Made by a program: the position numbers and the translations under genes. The notes below the pieces were generated by a model that searched no databases, had not been told where the DNA came from, and saw nothing but the letters and a program-made list of their open reading frames with translations. Shown piece after piece: positions 32,275 to 40,952 of a stretch of DNA of 64,000 bases. Each line of letters opens with the position of its first letter. Position 1 is the stretch's first letter. Origin of the DNA: JBAYST01 sp034932745 (GTDB lineage: Bacteria > Bacillota_I > Bacilli_A > RFN20 > CAG-826); assembly GCA_034932745.1 (NCBI GenBank), contig JAYFOJ010000002.1:124001-188000 (forward strand), in the 5' to 3' direction.

Positions 32275-35037
32275 TTAGTTTTTTAGTGTCTCAATAACGT
32301 TGTATTTACGCAGTTTATTTAGCGACAAAAACGCTGGTATGGTAGCAAGGAAAATGCTTATTAAAAGCATTGATACTATTGCCTTAAAAACCGATTGGAA
32401 TGAACTAATGGGCAAGGACGAATATATTGCGTAAAGCAACAAGAATACTGATGAAGAAATAAAACTCAGCATGGAAAGGACAACACTATATGAGATTATA
32501 AGTTTTTGAGCTTCATTTCGGTTAATTCCTAGGCACCGTAAAAGACCAACCGATTTTTTGTTTTCAATAATAAACAAATAGTCTAAAACGATGATGAATA
32601 CAAACGACATACTGGTCGCGATTATAGAAAGCAAAACAACGAAAAAATTCAAGTATCTCGATGTGTCTTCGACACTATTTTTGATTTTTTCATATGGATG
32701 AGTGAATTGATATTCCGGGTAATTCAATGACAAAAAAGAGAGTTTCTCTTTCGCATCTTGATAATTATCAAAAACAAAACTCGCCGTTATTGGAATTAAA
32801 TCAAAAGCAGATAAGTTTAATTTGATTCGAAAGAATAGTAATAACCATGTTGGTTTGTGGTATATAACATTTTTGTTTGAATCACTCACTCCGGTGATAA
32901 CAAATTCGCCGTTAGTGAAAATCCTTTCTATGTGATCGCCTTTATTAATTTCAGACGATACATATGAGTAATAAATTTTTTGGCCAACACAATTGACGTA
33001 TCCGAAAAGATTTAGGGCAATATTTTTCGACACCACTATTTCATTTAATTGATCGGCAGTTTGACCATAAATCAATGATTGTGGATGTGATTTAAATGTG
33101 ACGCCATTTTCTAAAGAGTCCGCAAAATAACAACTAAGAGATCCGCTTGGTAAAATCATTTTATCTTTTTGACCTAGACTCAAAAACGTATTATTATCCG
33201 CGATGCTTATCAATTGAGATTCCGAAGAAGATATAATCATTCGATGCGCAAAACCTTCAATAAAAGAATCTGGAAAAACATAATAACCGCCGCTAGTACC
33301 ATATGTAACGTTGTCGATTTCAATGTTATTTTGCATTTCTTCAATATCGTGCAAATCAATATAAGAACTATAGTTTTTAAAAACTAGTAATCGATTTTTT
33401 TGCTTAAAATTCGGATAATATCGTTCGTTTGGAATCTCAATTATTCTATTTTTGATATCTCGTGATAATAATAGTTTTTCAATCGAATGATGAACATCTT
33501 TCAATGTTTTGTAGTAATGGATTTTTTTCATCGTCCAAGGGAAAGCTGGCTCTTCTGATATTTTATATGTGATAGGTAATCTCATTCTTTCTTCAAAAAA
33601 GTACTGGTTCCAATGTGGATCATCATTGTACAAAATCGGTTCTTCCCCGATTGTGAAACCCTTTATTCGCACTATTTGTTGATCACTATATTGCCAAGAT
33701 GCATTGGCTAATTCAACGCAGATGTATAAATCTCTTTTTAGTAGATAGTTCGAAAATGAAATAATCGATTCAGCAATGTTTAACTTCCGACAAATGTATT
33801 CGATTTCATCAACGCTTAAAGTGATAATTACTTCATCATCCTCCATTTCATTAATTTCTCTTGGGTAAACAGGAGCACTTAATAAATCTAGCCATTCGTA
33901 ATCGTTAATACTTCTAATCGAGTAATTAGGTAAATTAATTTGCTTTTCGCCACTTATTAAAGTAAAAACGTTCTTATCTTTGAAAGAGTTTTCAAAATTC
34001 GTTTCATAGCATATTCCAATCCCTCTAATTATGTCTTGATTTTCTCCCATTATCTTTTCGAGTTCATCATATGAACAAGATTCTCTAATCGAACTATTTT
34101 GCTTGGCCTTCGGTTCAACAAAAATTCTCTTTTGGTCTATCAAATTTCCATATGAATTATTGATAGTGTGGTTGATTGAGTCTTGCAGTACGAAAGAAAA
34201 CCCAAAACTAAGCAATCCGAAAGATAGAATGATATTGTTTATAAGGGTTCGCCATTTGGTTTTTCTTAATGCTTGCTTGGAATAATTAAAAAGGAAAAAC
34301 AATGGAATTCTGCTCTTTTTTGGTCTTTTAAGTAGTTTTATAATAGGCAATACTGTTTTTTCTTGTTTGCTTTCTAAATTAAAAACGTTTGTTATTTTTC
34401 CATCGCATAATTCGATTGTTTGATTTGCGCAATCGCTAGCTAGATCAAAATCATGTGATATTAATATAACCAAACTTGTGCTAGATATTTTTTTGAGAAT
34501 ATCCATAATCTGCTTCGAGTTCTTGGAATCTAGAGCCCCCGTCGGTTCATCACATATCAAAAATGATGGGCTGTTAATTAGAGCTCGTGCAATGGCTACC
34601 CTTTGCTTTTCGCCACCAGAAAGCGTATTCACTATCGCTTTCGCTTTATGCTCCATTCCTACTAAATGCAGAATATCTCCAATCCTTCTTTTCCGATTTT
34701 TGCTAGTGGATAAAAAGGAAGATGAAAGCACTAAATCAATATTATTAGTCACGGTATCGTTTTCAAAAAGTTTAAAATCTTGAAAGACAAAACCAAAATT
34801 TCTCAGACGCATTTCATCTTTTTGGTTTTCCGTTAATCGATTAATTTCTTTTCCGTTTATTTCTATTTCGCCTTCGAAATCTATAAGTCCTGCGATAGCA
34901 TTGACAATCGTGGTTTTGCCAGAACCAGATGGTCCGTGTATTAATACAATCCCACGAGAAGGTAGAACTATCTCTTTTCTTATATCAACAATAGCCTTAT
35001 CGTTATATTTCTTCGTAATTCTTTTTATTTTAATCAT
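32275..35037 (-). CDS. Giant ABC ATPase-permease fusion protein
   Basis: In the 920 residues the ATPase domain (about 1-220) has Walker A GPSGSGKTT, signature LSGGEKQRVAI and Walker B FLICDEPTGALD. A helix follows at about 265-290, then an extracellular region of about 450 residues, then three helices of an FtsX-type core (about 785-910) ending in the coupling motif KYNVIETLKN. ATPase and permease halves are usually separate in MacB-like exporters. It overlaps its neighbour by 8 bases, and the two probably form a heterodimer. Substrate unknown; peptide or bacteriocin-type export or resistance is possible. Confidence 0.85.
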   Translation of the reverse strand: MIKIKRITKKYNDKAIVDIRKEIVLPSRGIVLIHGPSGSGKTTIVNAIAGLIDFEGEIEINGKEINRLTENQKDEMRLRNFGFVFQDFKLFENDTVTNNIDLVLSSSFLSTSKNRKRRIGDILHLVGMEHKAKAIVNTLSGGEKQRVAIARALINSPSFLICDEPTGALDSKNSKQIMDILKKISSTSLVILISHDFDLASDCANQTIELCDGKITNVFNLESKQEKTVLPIIKLLKRPKKSRIPLFFLFNYSKQALRKTKWRTLINNIILSFGLLSFGFSFVLQDSINHTINNSYGNLIDQKRIFVEPKAKQNSSIRESCSYDELEKIMGENQDIIRGIGICYETNFENSFKDKNVFTLISGEKQINLPNYSIRSINDYEWLDLLSAPVYPREINEMEDDEVIITLSVDEIEYICRKLNIAESIISFSNYLLKRDLYICVELANASWQYSDQQIVRIKGFTIGEEPILYNDDPHWNQYFFEERMRLPITYKISEEPAFPWTMKKIHYYKTLKDVHHSIEKLLLSRDIKNRIIEIPNERYYPNFKQKNRLLVFKNYSSYIDLHDIEEMQNNIEIDNVTYGTSGGYYVFPDSFIEGFAHRMIISSSESQLISIADNNTFLSLGQKDKMILPSGSLSCYFADSLENGVTFKSHPQSLIYGQTADQLNEIVVSKNIALNLFGYVNCVGQKIYYSYVSSEINKGDHIERIFTNGEFVITGVSDSNKNVIYHKPTWLLLFFRIKLNLSAFDLIPITASFVFDNYQDAKEKLSFLSLNYPEYQFTHPYEKIKNSVEDTSRYLNFFVVLLSIIATSMSFVFIIVLDYLFIIENKKSVGLLRCLGINRNEAQKLIISYSVVLSMLSFISSSVFLLLYAIYSSLPISSFQSVFKAIVSMLLISIFLATIPAFLSLNKLRKYNVIETLKN

Positions 35038-37135
35038 TGTTTTTTAGTTCCTTAACTGGAGATGATTTCGAAAAATATAAAGGTGTTATCGTGACCACGA
35101 AAACAACGATAAACATAATCGCCAAAGAGAAAAGATTAGAATTAATGTTTAACGTCTTAAAACTTCTAATAGACGTCGATAAAACGCCATCTATTTTAGT
35201 TAATTTAGTGATGATAAAATTCATAGCAATAGCTAATGGTTGAAATAATAGTGCTGATAAAGAAAAAGCAATTACGGACATTAACAAATTGATATTTAAG
35301 AAGATTCTAAATATGTCATTTTTCCTAGCGCCGATTATAAGTAGAATCGAGATGTCTTTTCTATATAACACAAACGATGAATAGGAAATAATTCCCAGCA
35401 GTAAAAGGCTACCGATTATAACAAAAACACTTAACGATTGCATCGCTATATTCGTAATGCTTACAAAACTCGAAAAGGCTTTCTTTCTAATCAAAGCATT
35501 TGATTCAACTTCAATTGATTTGTCTTTTTGCAATTTGCTCAAATCATTTTCGTATTCATCGATATCTTTTATATTCTTTAAAAACGCATTGTGCGAATAA
35601 GATGTAATTTCATCGTCGCTACTTGCTGAGTTTATATAAGAAACAACATCGATGTTTTTATCCAAAGCTTTGGATATGTTAACGAGCGGATAGTTCTTGA
35701 GATTATTAGAAAACTCCTCGTATGAGTAATAAATACATGGCTCACATAAAAAATCAAATTCACTTACTACACCGCCTATTTTTACACTTTGGAGATACTG
35801 AAAATCGTCTATTATGAATGAGTTATTTACATCCTTAACGTAGTAATATATCGGGCGATGGAAATTAAAACTGAACCAATCATTTATGACGTCGAAATCA
35901 TTTTCTTTAGTTAAAATCTCGTACGCCTTCTCGTTTACAATGATAGTGTTGGGTTCTAAAAAATATGGCGTTTTCTCAATTACTAAATTGCAATTTATGT
36001 GTGCTCTATCAAAAGCGCGAACTGGAGATAATAAGAAATTGTATTCAATATTGTTTTTAGAAAAGAAATAGCTGTCATTTTTCATTAACGCTTCAAAAGA
36101 CGGCAATATATCCAAGTTGCTATATTCTGTTTCGTATTTTTTTAAAACATAGTCATCTAATCTACTAATTTTGGTCATCGAAAAAGAAGTGTTTGCAATA
36201 GGCATGGTAATTTTTGATGAAATATTAAAGGACGTGTAACTAAAGATTTTCCTTGGACCTTCTTCAATAATTCTTTTTGTACCATCGTTAATAGCGCTAG
36301 AAACATTCAAAAAGCAAAAGCCGAAGAACAAAGAAAAAACAAATGTTAGATTCCGGACTTTACTTCTTTTGGTAAGTGCTAGCGAAAATCGATCTATCCA
36401 TCTCTTGTTTTTTCGAAAAGAAGGAGGAGAAACAGCCAATGGTTTATCGTTAGAATAATTAACTATATCTTCTACGATTTTTCCATCTTCGATTTTGATT
36501 ACTCGGTCACTATATCGATTGATCAGTTTACTGTTATGAGAAATGACAAGTACGCATTTCTTTTTTGATATTTTTTTAAGCAGGTCCATGATAAGAAACG
36601 AATTCTTTTCATCTAGCGCACCAGTTGGCTCATCGGCGATAATAAATAATGGATTTCTAATAACCGCCCTTAATATCGCCACTCTTTGCATTTCGCCACC
36701 AGATAAATTCTCAGTCTTTGCATAGTATAAATCTTTGGGGAAGTCGATTTTTTCCAATAATGTTTCAGCACTAGAAAATGCATCTTTTTCATTTATTCCA
36801 TCGATTAAAAGTGGCAATGCTATGTTGTATGCTACTGACTCTTTTTCAAGGAGATTATAGTGTTGAAAAACAACTCCGATATTAGTGTTTCTAAATGACT
36901 CTTTTTTATTGGTTGACCATTTTTTAATTGATTCTCCATTAATATAAACAGATCCATCGATTTCTAAATCCAATAAGCTAACAATATTCGCTAAGGTTGT
37001 TTTGCCACTTCCGCTTTTGCCTAATATCGAAATAAAGCCAGGTTTATTGAGCAATAATGTAATATCTTTTAAAACATGGTTTGTTTTATTTTTGTTTATT
37101 CTATATTTTTTAGAAATTCTTTTGAGTTCGATAAT
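35030..37135 (-). CDS. ABC ATPase-permease fusion protein, probable AUU start
   Basis: The product is about 701 residues if translation starts at ATT 37135. A TTG at 37054 would cut off the first beta strands of the ATPase. The upstream residues IELKRISKKY align with MIKIKRITKKY of the neighbouring fusion and are in frame. AGGAGG (37141-37146) lies 5 bases before the ATT. Walker A GKSGSGKTT, LSGGEMQRVAI and FIIADEPTGALD are intact. A helix (about 265), an extracellular domain of about 270 residues and three C-terminal FtsX helices follow. It pairs with the downstream fusion. ATC at 37132 is an alternative start. Confidence 0.82.
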   Translation of the reverse strand: MIELKRISKKYRINKNKTNHVLKDITLLLNKPGFISILGKSGSGKTTLANIVSLLDLEIDGSVYINGESIKKWSTNKKESFRNTNIGVVFQHYNLLEKESVAYNIALPLLIDGINEKDAFSSAETLLEKIDFPKDLYYAKTENLSGGEMQRVAILRAVIRNPLFIIADEPTGALDEKNSFLIMDLLKKISKKKCVLVISHNSKLINRYSDRVIKIEDGKIVEDIVNYSNDKPLAVSPPSFRKNKRWIDRFSLALTKRSKVRNLTFVFSLFFGFCFLNVSSAINDGTKRIIEEGPRKIFSYTSFNISSKITMPIANTSFSMTKISRLDDYVLKKYETEYSNLDILPSFEALMKNDSYFFSKNNIEYNFLLSPVRAFDRAHINCNLVIEKTPYFLEPNTIIVNEKAYEILTKENDFDVINDWFSFNFHRPIYYYVKDVNNSFIIDDFQYLQSVKIGGVVSEFDFLCEPCIYYSYEEFSNNLKNYPLVNISKALDKNIDVVSYINSASSDDEITSYSHNAFLKNIKDIDEYENDLSKLQKDKSIEVESNALIRKKAFSSFVSITNIAMQSLSVFVIIGSLLLLGIISYSSFVLYRKDISILLIIGARKNDIFRIFLNINLLMSVIAFSLSALLFQPLAIAMNFIITKLTKIDGVLSTSIRSFKTLNINSNLFSLAIMFIVVFVVTITPLYFSKSSPVKELKNND

Positions 37136-37140
37136 AAAAA

Positions 37141-37161
37141 CCTCCTAATTCTATTAGGAAG
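37141..37161 (-). terminator. Terminator hairpin whose 3' arm is the Shine-Dalgarno of the ABC fusion gene
   Basis: CTTCCTAAT-AGA-ATTAGGAGG forms nine pairs on the minus strand, followed by TTTTT that abuts the ATT start at 37135. The AGGAGG of the ABC gene is the 3' arm, so termination and RBS masking are one structure. Confidence 0.75.
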
Positions 37162-37168
37162 TTTGTAA

Positions 37169-37390
37169 TTATTTGCTAACTTTTATTTGTTCTTCTTTAT
37201 GTTCGATAACTTTGCGAATTCGATGATTGAAAAGTTCTCTCTCCATCATAATAAAAGACCCGCACCCAAGGCACATAATCTTAATATCCGCGCCAAGTCT
37301 AATGATTTGAAAAAGTTTGCTTCTTTTGTCACAAGGGTGCTCTTTTTTCATTTCGACAATATCAAAAAGTTTGTATTCGATGTCTTTCAT
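37169..37390 (-). CDS. DUF951 family protein
   Basis: The 73 residues show the DUF951 pattern: FDIVEMKKEHPC near residue 10, IRLGADIKIMCLGCGSFIMMER near 30-52. The conserved cysteines (HPC, CLGC) suggest metal binding. Small and widespread in Firmicutes, unknown role, often near ychF or parB in other genomes. Its start overlaps the fhs stop by one base (shared A), so it is translationally coupled. It is followed by the terminator/RBS hairpin. Confidence 0.85.
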   Translation of the reverse strand: MKDIEYKLFDIVEMKKEHPCDKRSKLFQIIRLGADIKIMCLGCGSFIMMERELFNHRIRKVIEHKEEQIKVSK

Positions 37391-39009
37391 TAAATCGGCT
37401 TCTCCTCCATTTTAACGGCCGCAGGTACTTTTGGTAGTCCTGGCATAGTCATAATACTGCCCGCTAAAGGAACCAGGAAATTAGCGCCAGCAGAAAGCCT
37501 TACTTCACGTATCGTAATATCAAATCCTCTTGGAGCGCCAAGAACTTTTGGATCATCGGTAAATGACTGAGGAGTTTTAGCAATGCAAATAGGGGTTTTA
37601 GCAAATCCCATTTTTTCGTATTTCGCAATTTGCTCTTCTGCTTCCGCGGTGTAATTCACCTTGTCTGCTCGATATATTTCTTTGCATATCGTTTGAATCT
37701 TATCCTTAATCGAAGAAGTTTCTTCATATAAAACGTGAAAATGAGATTCTTTATTATCTAAGGTTCTTTTTACGAGTCTTGCAAGATCTGCGGCACCTTC
37801 ACCGCCACGTTCAAAAGCATCGCAGAAAGCCACTTCATATTTATTTTTAATGCACCATTCTTCTAATGCTTTTGTTTCATCTGTCGTATCAGAACCAAAA
37901 TGATTAATACAAATAACGGCAGGGACTCCAAATTTTGCAATGTTTTCCATGTGCTGTTTCAAATTTGGCAAACCTTTAATTAGAGCTTGAACATTCTCCT
38001 TATCGACATCTTCAAAAGGTACACCGCCATGCATTTTTAACGCTCGTATCGTGGCCACCATGACGACGCAATCTGGGTGTAAATGTCCAACGCGACATTT
38101 GATATCGAAGAATTTTTCTGCACCTAAATCTGCAGCGAATCCAGCTTCCGTTATGACGACAGGTGAGAGTTTTAGTGCCATTTTAGTAGCAAATAGTGAA
38201 TTGCAACCATGAGCGATGTTTGCAAAAGGCCCACCATGTATGATGCATGGATTTCCTTCCATTGTCTGAACGAGATTTGGATTAAAAGCGTTTTTCATCA
38301 ATTTAGTCACTGCGTGAGAAATCTTCAAATCTCTTAATCTAACCGCTTCTTTAGAGAAATTATAAGCGACCACTATATTGTTTATTCTTTCAATAAAGTC
38401 TTCTTCGCTTTGTGATAGACATAGAATAGCCATCATCTCACTAGCGACAGTGATCACAAATTCCTCTTTTCTTGGAGTAACTTTTGTTTCATCTTCACTA
38501 ATCGTGATTGATCTAAGAGCGCGATCATTCATATCTAATGCCCGCTTCCAAACAACATTGTTTGGGTCTATTTTAAGTTCGTTACCTTGATAAATATGGT
38601 TGTCTATCACAGCAGAAATCAAATTAATTGAACTCGTTAATGCATGCATATCGCCAGTGAAATGAAGATTAATGTCTTCGCTAGGAACGACTGAGGCTCT
38701 ACCTCCACCAGTCGCACCACCTTTAATCCCAAAAACTGGTCCAAGTGATGGTTCACGAAGGCACAATAATGATTGTTCTTTAATGTAAGCAAAACCGTCG
38801 TGCAAAGCGATTGATGTAGTTGTTTTACCTTCACCAGCTTTACTTGGAGTAATTGCGGTAACTAAAACAAGTTTTCCATCTTTGTTTTTCGCAATTTCCT
38901 TATTAATCGATAAGTCGATTTTAGCTTTATCTTTACCATATGGAATAACGTATTCGTCTTTGATATGTGCCTTTCTAGCAACATCGTATATGTTAGTTAA
39001 TATTGGCAT
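37390..39009 (-). CDS. fhs: Formate-tetrahydrofolate ligase
   Basis: The 539-residue enzyme makes 10-formyl-THF from formate, ATP and THF. TPSKAGEGKTTTSIALHDGF is the P-loop region near residue 60. SLGPVFGIKGGATGGGRASV is the family signature, and the C-terminal GFDITIREVRLSAGANFLVPL, MTMPGLPKVPAA complete the match. Length is near the usual 555. It lies 1 base after tcdA and is part of the miaA-tcdA-fhs-DUF951 operon. It feeds one-carbon units to purine and initiator-tRNA formylation. Confidence 0.97.
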   Translation of the reverse strand: MPILTNIYDVARKAHIKDEYVIPYGKDKAKIDLSINKEIAKNKDGKLVLVTAITPSKAGEGKTTTSIALHDGFAYIKEQSLLCLREPSLGPVFGIKGGATGGGRASVVPSEDINLHFTGDMHALTSSINLISAVIDNHIYQGNELKIDPNNVVWKRALDMNDRALRSITISEDETKVTPRKEEFVITVASEMMAILCLSQSEEDFIERINNIVVAYNFSKEAVRLRDLKISHAVTKLMKNAFNPNLVQTMEGNPCIIHGGPFANIAHGCNSLFATKMALKLSPVVITEAGFAADLGAEKFFDIKCRVGHLHPDCVVMVATIRALKMHGGVPFEDVDKENVQALIKGLPNLKQHMENIAKFGVPAVICINHFGSDTTDETKALEEWCIKNKYEVAFCDAFERGGEGAADLARLVKRTLDNKESHFHVLYEETSSIKDKIQTICKEIYRADKVNYTAEAEEQIAKYEKMGFAKTPICIAKTPQSFTDDPKVLGAPRGFDITIREVRLSAGANFLVPLAGSIMTMPGLPKVPAAVKMEEKPI

Positions 39010-39010
39010 A

Positions 39011-39724
39011 TTACATTTCTCCTTCGTCCTTCTTTTTAAGAAAATAATTAACTATATAATAGCAAATTGTTAGGCCTGCTGATGATGGAACCATCATCAT
39101 TGAAAATGGTCTTTTACTTGTTAGGAGTGGCTTTTCACTAGAACAAACCGTCATAACTTTCTTAATATTCAAATTGGCATTTCGACATTCATATCTAAGT
39201 TTTCTTGCTAGCGGATCATATTCTGTTTTGTGAAGTGGCACGATATCGACTTTTCTTGGATCGATTCTATTGCCCATTCCAGAGGACACGATAATTGGTA
39301 TGTTTTTTTCTAAAGAGTATTTTATTAATGCAATCTTACCTTGGATATCGTCAATCGCGTCGACGATGAAATCGACTTTCTCTTTATCTAATAGTTTCTC
39401 AACATTATCAAGAGACACATGCTCATGACTAAACGATACTTCGGCACCATCAGTTAGTGCACCCAAGAAATGCGAAGCTACATCAACTTTTCTTAAGCCT
39501 ACGTCTTCTTGTGAATATAAAATTTGACGATTTAAATTACTTAAATCAACGCGGTCAGAATCGACAATAAAAAATCTAAGAAAGCCTGATCTAATTAATG
39601 AAACTAGCGCAGTACCTCCAACACCACCTAATCCAATAATGGCTATTTTCTTCGTGCGAAAATAATTAACATTATCCTGACCGATTAAACCCATCGTTCT
39701 TTCTTGAATCTTATCGTTTATCAT
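39011..39724 (-). CDS. tcdA: tRNA threonylcarbamoyladenosine dehydratase (TcdA/CsdL, ThiF-like)
   Basis: The product is 237 residues from ATG 39724, which has GGAG 9 bases upstream; the frame extends seven codons into miaA. This E1-like adenylating enzyme has IIGLGGVGGTALVSLIRSG (nucleotide loop), DLSNLNRQIL and DAIDDIQGK, as in TcdA, plus GNRIDPRKV near residue 155. It cyclises t6A37 of tRNAs to ct6A. No catalytic-cysteine partner is encoded nearby. It overlaps miaA by 14 bases, so two tRNA position-37 modification genes are coupled. Confidence 0.88.
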   Translation of the reverse strand: MINDKIQERTMGLIGQDNVNYFRTKKIAIIGLGGVGGTALVSLIRSGFLRFFIVDSDRVDLSNLNRQILYSQEDVGLRKVDVASHFLGALTDGAEVSFSHEHVSLDNVEKLLDKEKVDFIVDAIDDIQGKIALIKYSLEKNIPIIVSSGMGNRIDPRKVDIVPLHKTEYDPLARKLRYECRNANLNIKKVMTVCSSEKPLLTSKRPFSMMMVPSSAGLTICYYIVNYFLKKKDEGEM

Positions 39725-40616
39725 TGATATTTCTCCATTCTTCAATTTCGATTTTTAAATCATTAAAAGACGTGTATTCCTTGGCTTCAAACTGATGTTT
39801 AAAGAATGTTATTTGACGTTTGGCGTAATTTCTAGTTCTTTTCTTAATCGCTTCTTTAGCGGCTTCTAGACTCGAATTTCCTTGTAGATATTCGATTACT
39901 TCTTGATACCCAATAGCCTGCTTTGCCGTGATTGAAAGACAATATTTGTTCAATAATGTTTTTACTTCTTCAACTAAACCCTTTTCAAACATTTTATCGA
40001 CTCGTTCATTAATTTTTGAATATAGTTCTTCGCGATTTGGATTAACAAAAAAGAAATAAACATCTGAATATATTAATTTGTGATTTTGACTATCGATAAT
40101 CGATGATTTTGTTTTGCCGGTTTCCGCTAGAATTTCTAGTGCTCTAATGACTCTTTTTCGATTGTTAATATGAATTTTAGATGCCGAAATAGGATCACCT
40201 TTTTGCAATAAATAATAAAGCTCTTCATTGCTCAAATTCGTGGAATCAAAACTCTTCCCATTGCCTTCTTTTTTGTCTACAAAATCGTAATCATATAAAG
40301 CGGCCTTTACGTATAATCCGGTTCCACCGACAACTATGACATCTCGTTTGTCTTTTATGGCTTTATCGACGCTATTACGAAAGTCTTTTTGATAATCTCT
40401 AGATGAATAAGTTTGATTAGGAGAAACGACATCTAGCAACGAATATGATTCCCTTAGTGGGTCATTCTTTTCAATTTTGGCCGTTCCTATGTCCATATCT
40501 TTATAGATTTGAAAAGCATCGGCGTTTACGATTAATGGGTTATTAAAATAACGATGTATTTGTTCGACAAATGTCGATTTTCCAGATGCGGTTGGTCCCA
40601 TAATCACAATAATCAT
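39711..40616 (-). CDS. miaA: tRNA dimethylallyltransferase
   Basis: The 301-residue enzyme transfers dimethylallyl from DMAPP to A37 of tRNAs reading U-first codons. IVIMGPTASGKST is the P-loop at residues 4-15, DAFQIYKDMDIGTAK the substrate loop, VVGGTGLYVKA another signature, and ITAKQAIGYQEV the C-terminal one. The product feeds MiaB, encoded upstream on the same strand. No Shine-Dalgarno is present; a TGATACAAT extended -10 ends 6 bases before the ATG, so the mRNA is predicted leaderless. Heads the miaA-tcdA-fhs-DUF951 operon. Confidence 0.96.
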   Translation of the reverse strand: MIIVIMGPTASGKSTFVEQIHRYFNNPLIVNADAFQIYKDMDIGTAKIEKNDPLRESYSLLDVVSPNQTYSSRDYQKDFRNSVDKAIKDKRDVIVVGGTGLYVKAALYDYDFVDKKEGNGKSFDSTNLSNEELYYLLQKGDPISASKIHINNRKRVIRALEILAETGKTKSSIIDSQNHKLIYSDVYFFFVNPNREELYSKINERVDKMFEKGLVEEVKTLLNKYCLSITAKQAIGYQEVIEYLQGNSSLEAAKEAIKKRTRNYAKRQITFFKHQFEAKEYTSFNDLKIEIEEWRNINDKR

Positions 40617-40622
40617 AGAATT

Positions 40623-40631
40623 ATTGTATCA
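40623..40631 (-). promoter_or_regulatory. Extended -10 promoter placed at the miaA start codon
   Basis: TGATACAAT; the -10 hexamer TACAAT (40623-40628) ends 6 bases before ATG 40616, which puts the expected transcription start on the A of the ATG. The -35 region is only T-rich. Confidence 0.5.
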
Positions 40632-40644
40632 ATCGTTAAGTGAA

Positions 40645-40679
40645 AGAAAAAGAACAACCGTTTATTCGATTGTTCTTTT
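40645..40679 (-). terminator. Terminator of the rny-ymdB-miaB-ymcA-like operon
   Basis: AAAAGAACAATCG pairs with CGGTTGTTCTTTT (one G-T) around AATAAA, followed by T and C. It overlaps the last codons of the ymcA-like gene. Confidence 0.8.
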
Positions 40680-40952
40680 AATTTCATCAAGAAGGGCTAA
40701 CACAGTATCACTAGATTGCTTGTAATTAACAACAATCGGATTAGAATCGTATTCTTTTTTTGCTTCCTTCATTTCGGAGCCGACATCTTCACCATTTCTA
40801 AAACGTGTTTCGAGATCGATAATATGATTTCTTAGTTCTTTGAGTAAGGAATCATCTTCAACAATTCGTTTTAGTGATAAGTATTCTTTAATCTCGGGAA
40901 GACTGTTTAGATAATCTCGCAATAGATTAGCCTTTTCTATTACTTTATCCAT
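40662..40952 (-). CDS. YlbF/YmcA family protein (RNase Y partner)
   Basis: In the 96 helical residues the Com_YlbF family pattern is visible: LRDYLNSLPEIKEYLSLK at the N-terminus and ...DPSNPIVVNYKQ-like SNPIVVNYKQSSD in the second half. In Bacillus, YmcA (RicA) follows miaB and forms the Y-complex with YlbF and YaaT that directs RNase Y. The same gene order here (miaB just upstream with an 8-base overlap) favours YmcA over YlbF. Being in one operon with rny supports a shared role in RNA maturation. Confidence 0.82.
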   Translation of the reverse strand: MDKVIEKANLLRDYLNSLPEIKEYLSLKRIVEDDSLLKELRNHIIDLETRFRNGEDVGSEMKEAKKEYDSNPIVVNYKQSSDTVLALLDEIKRTIE

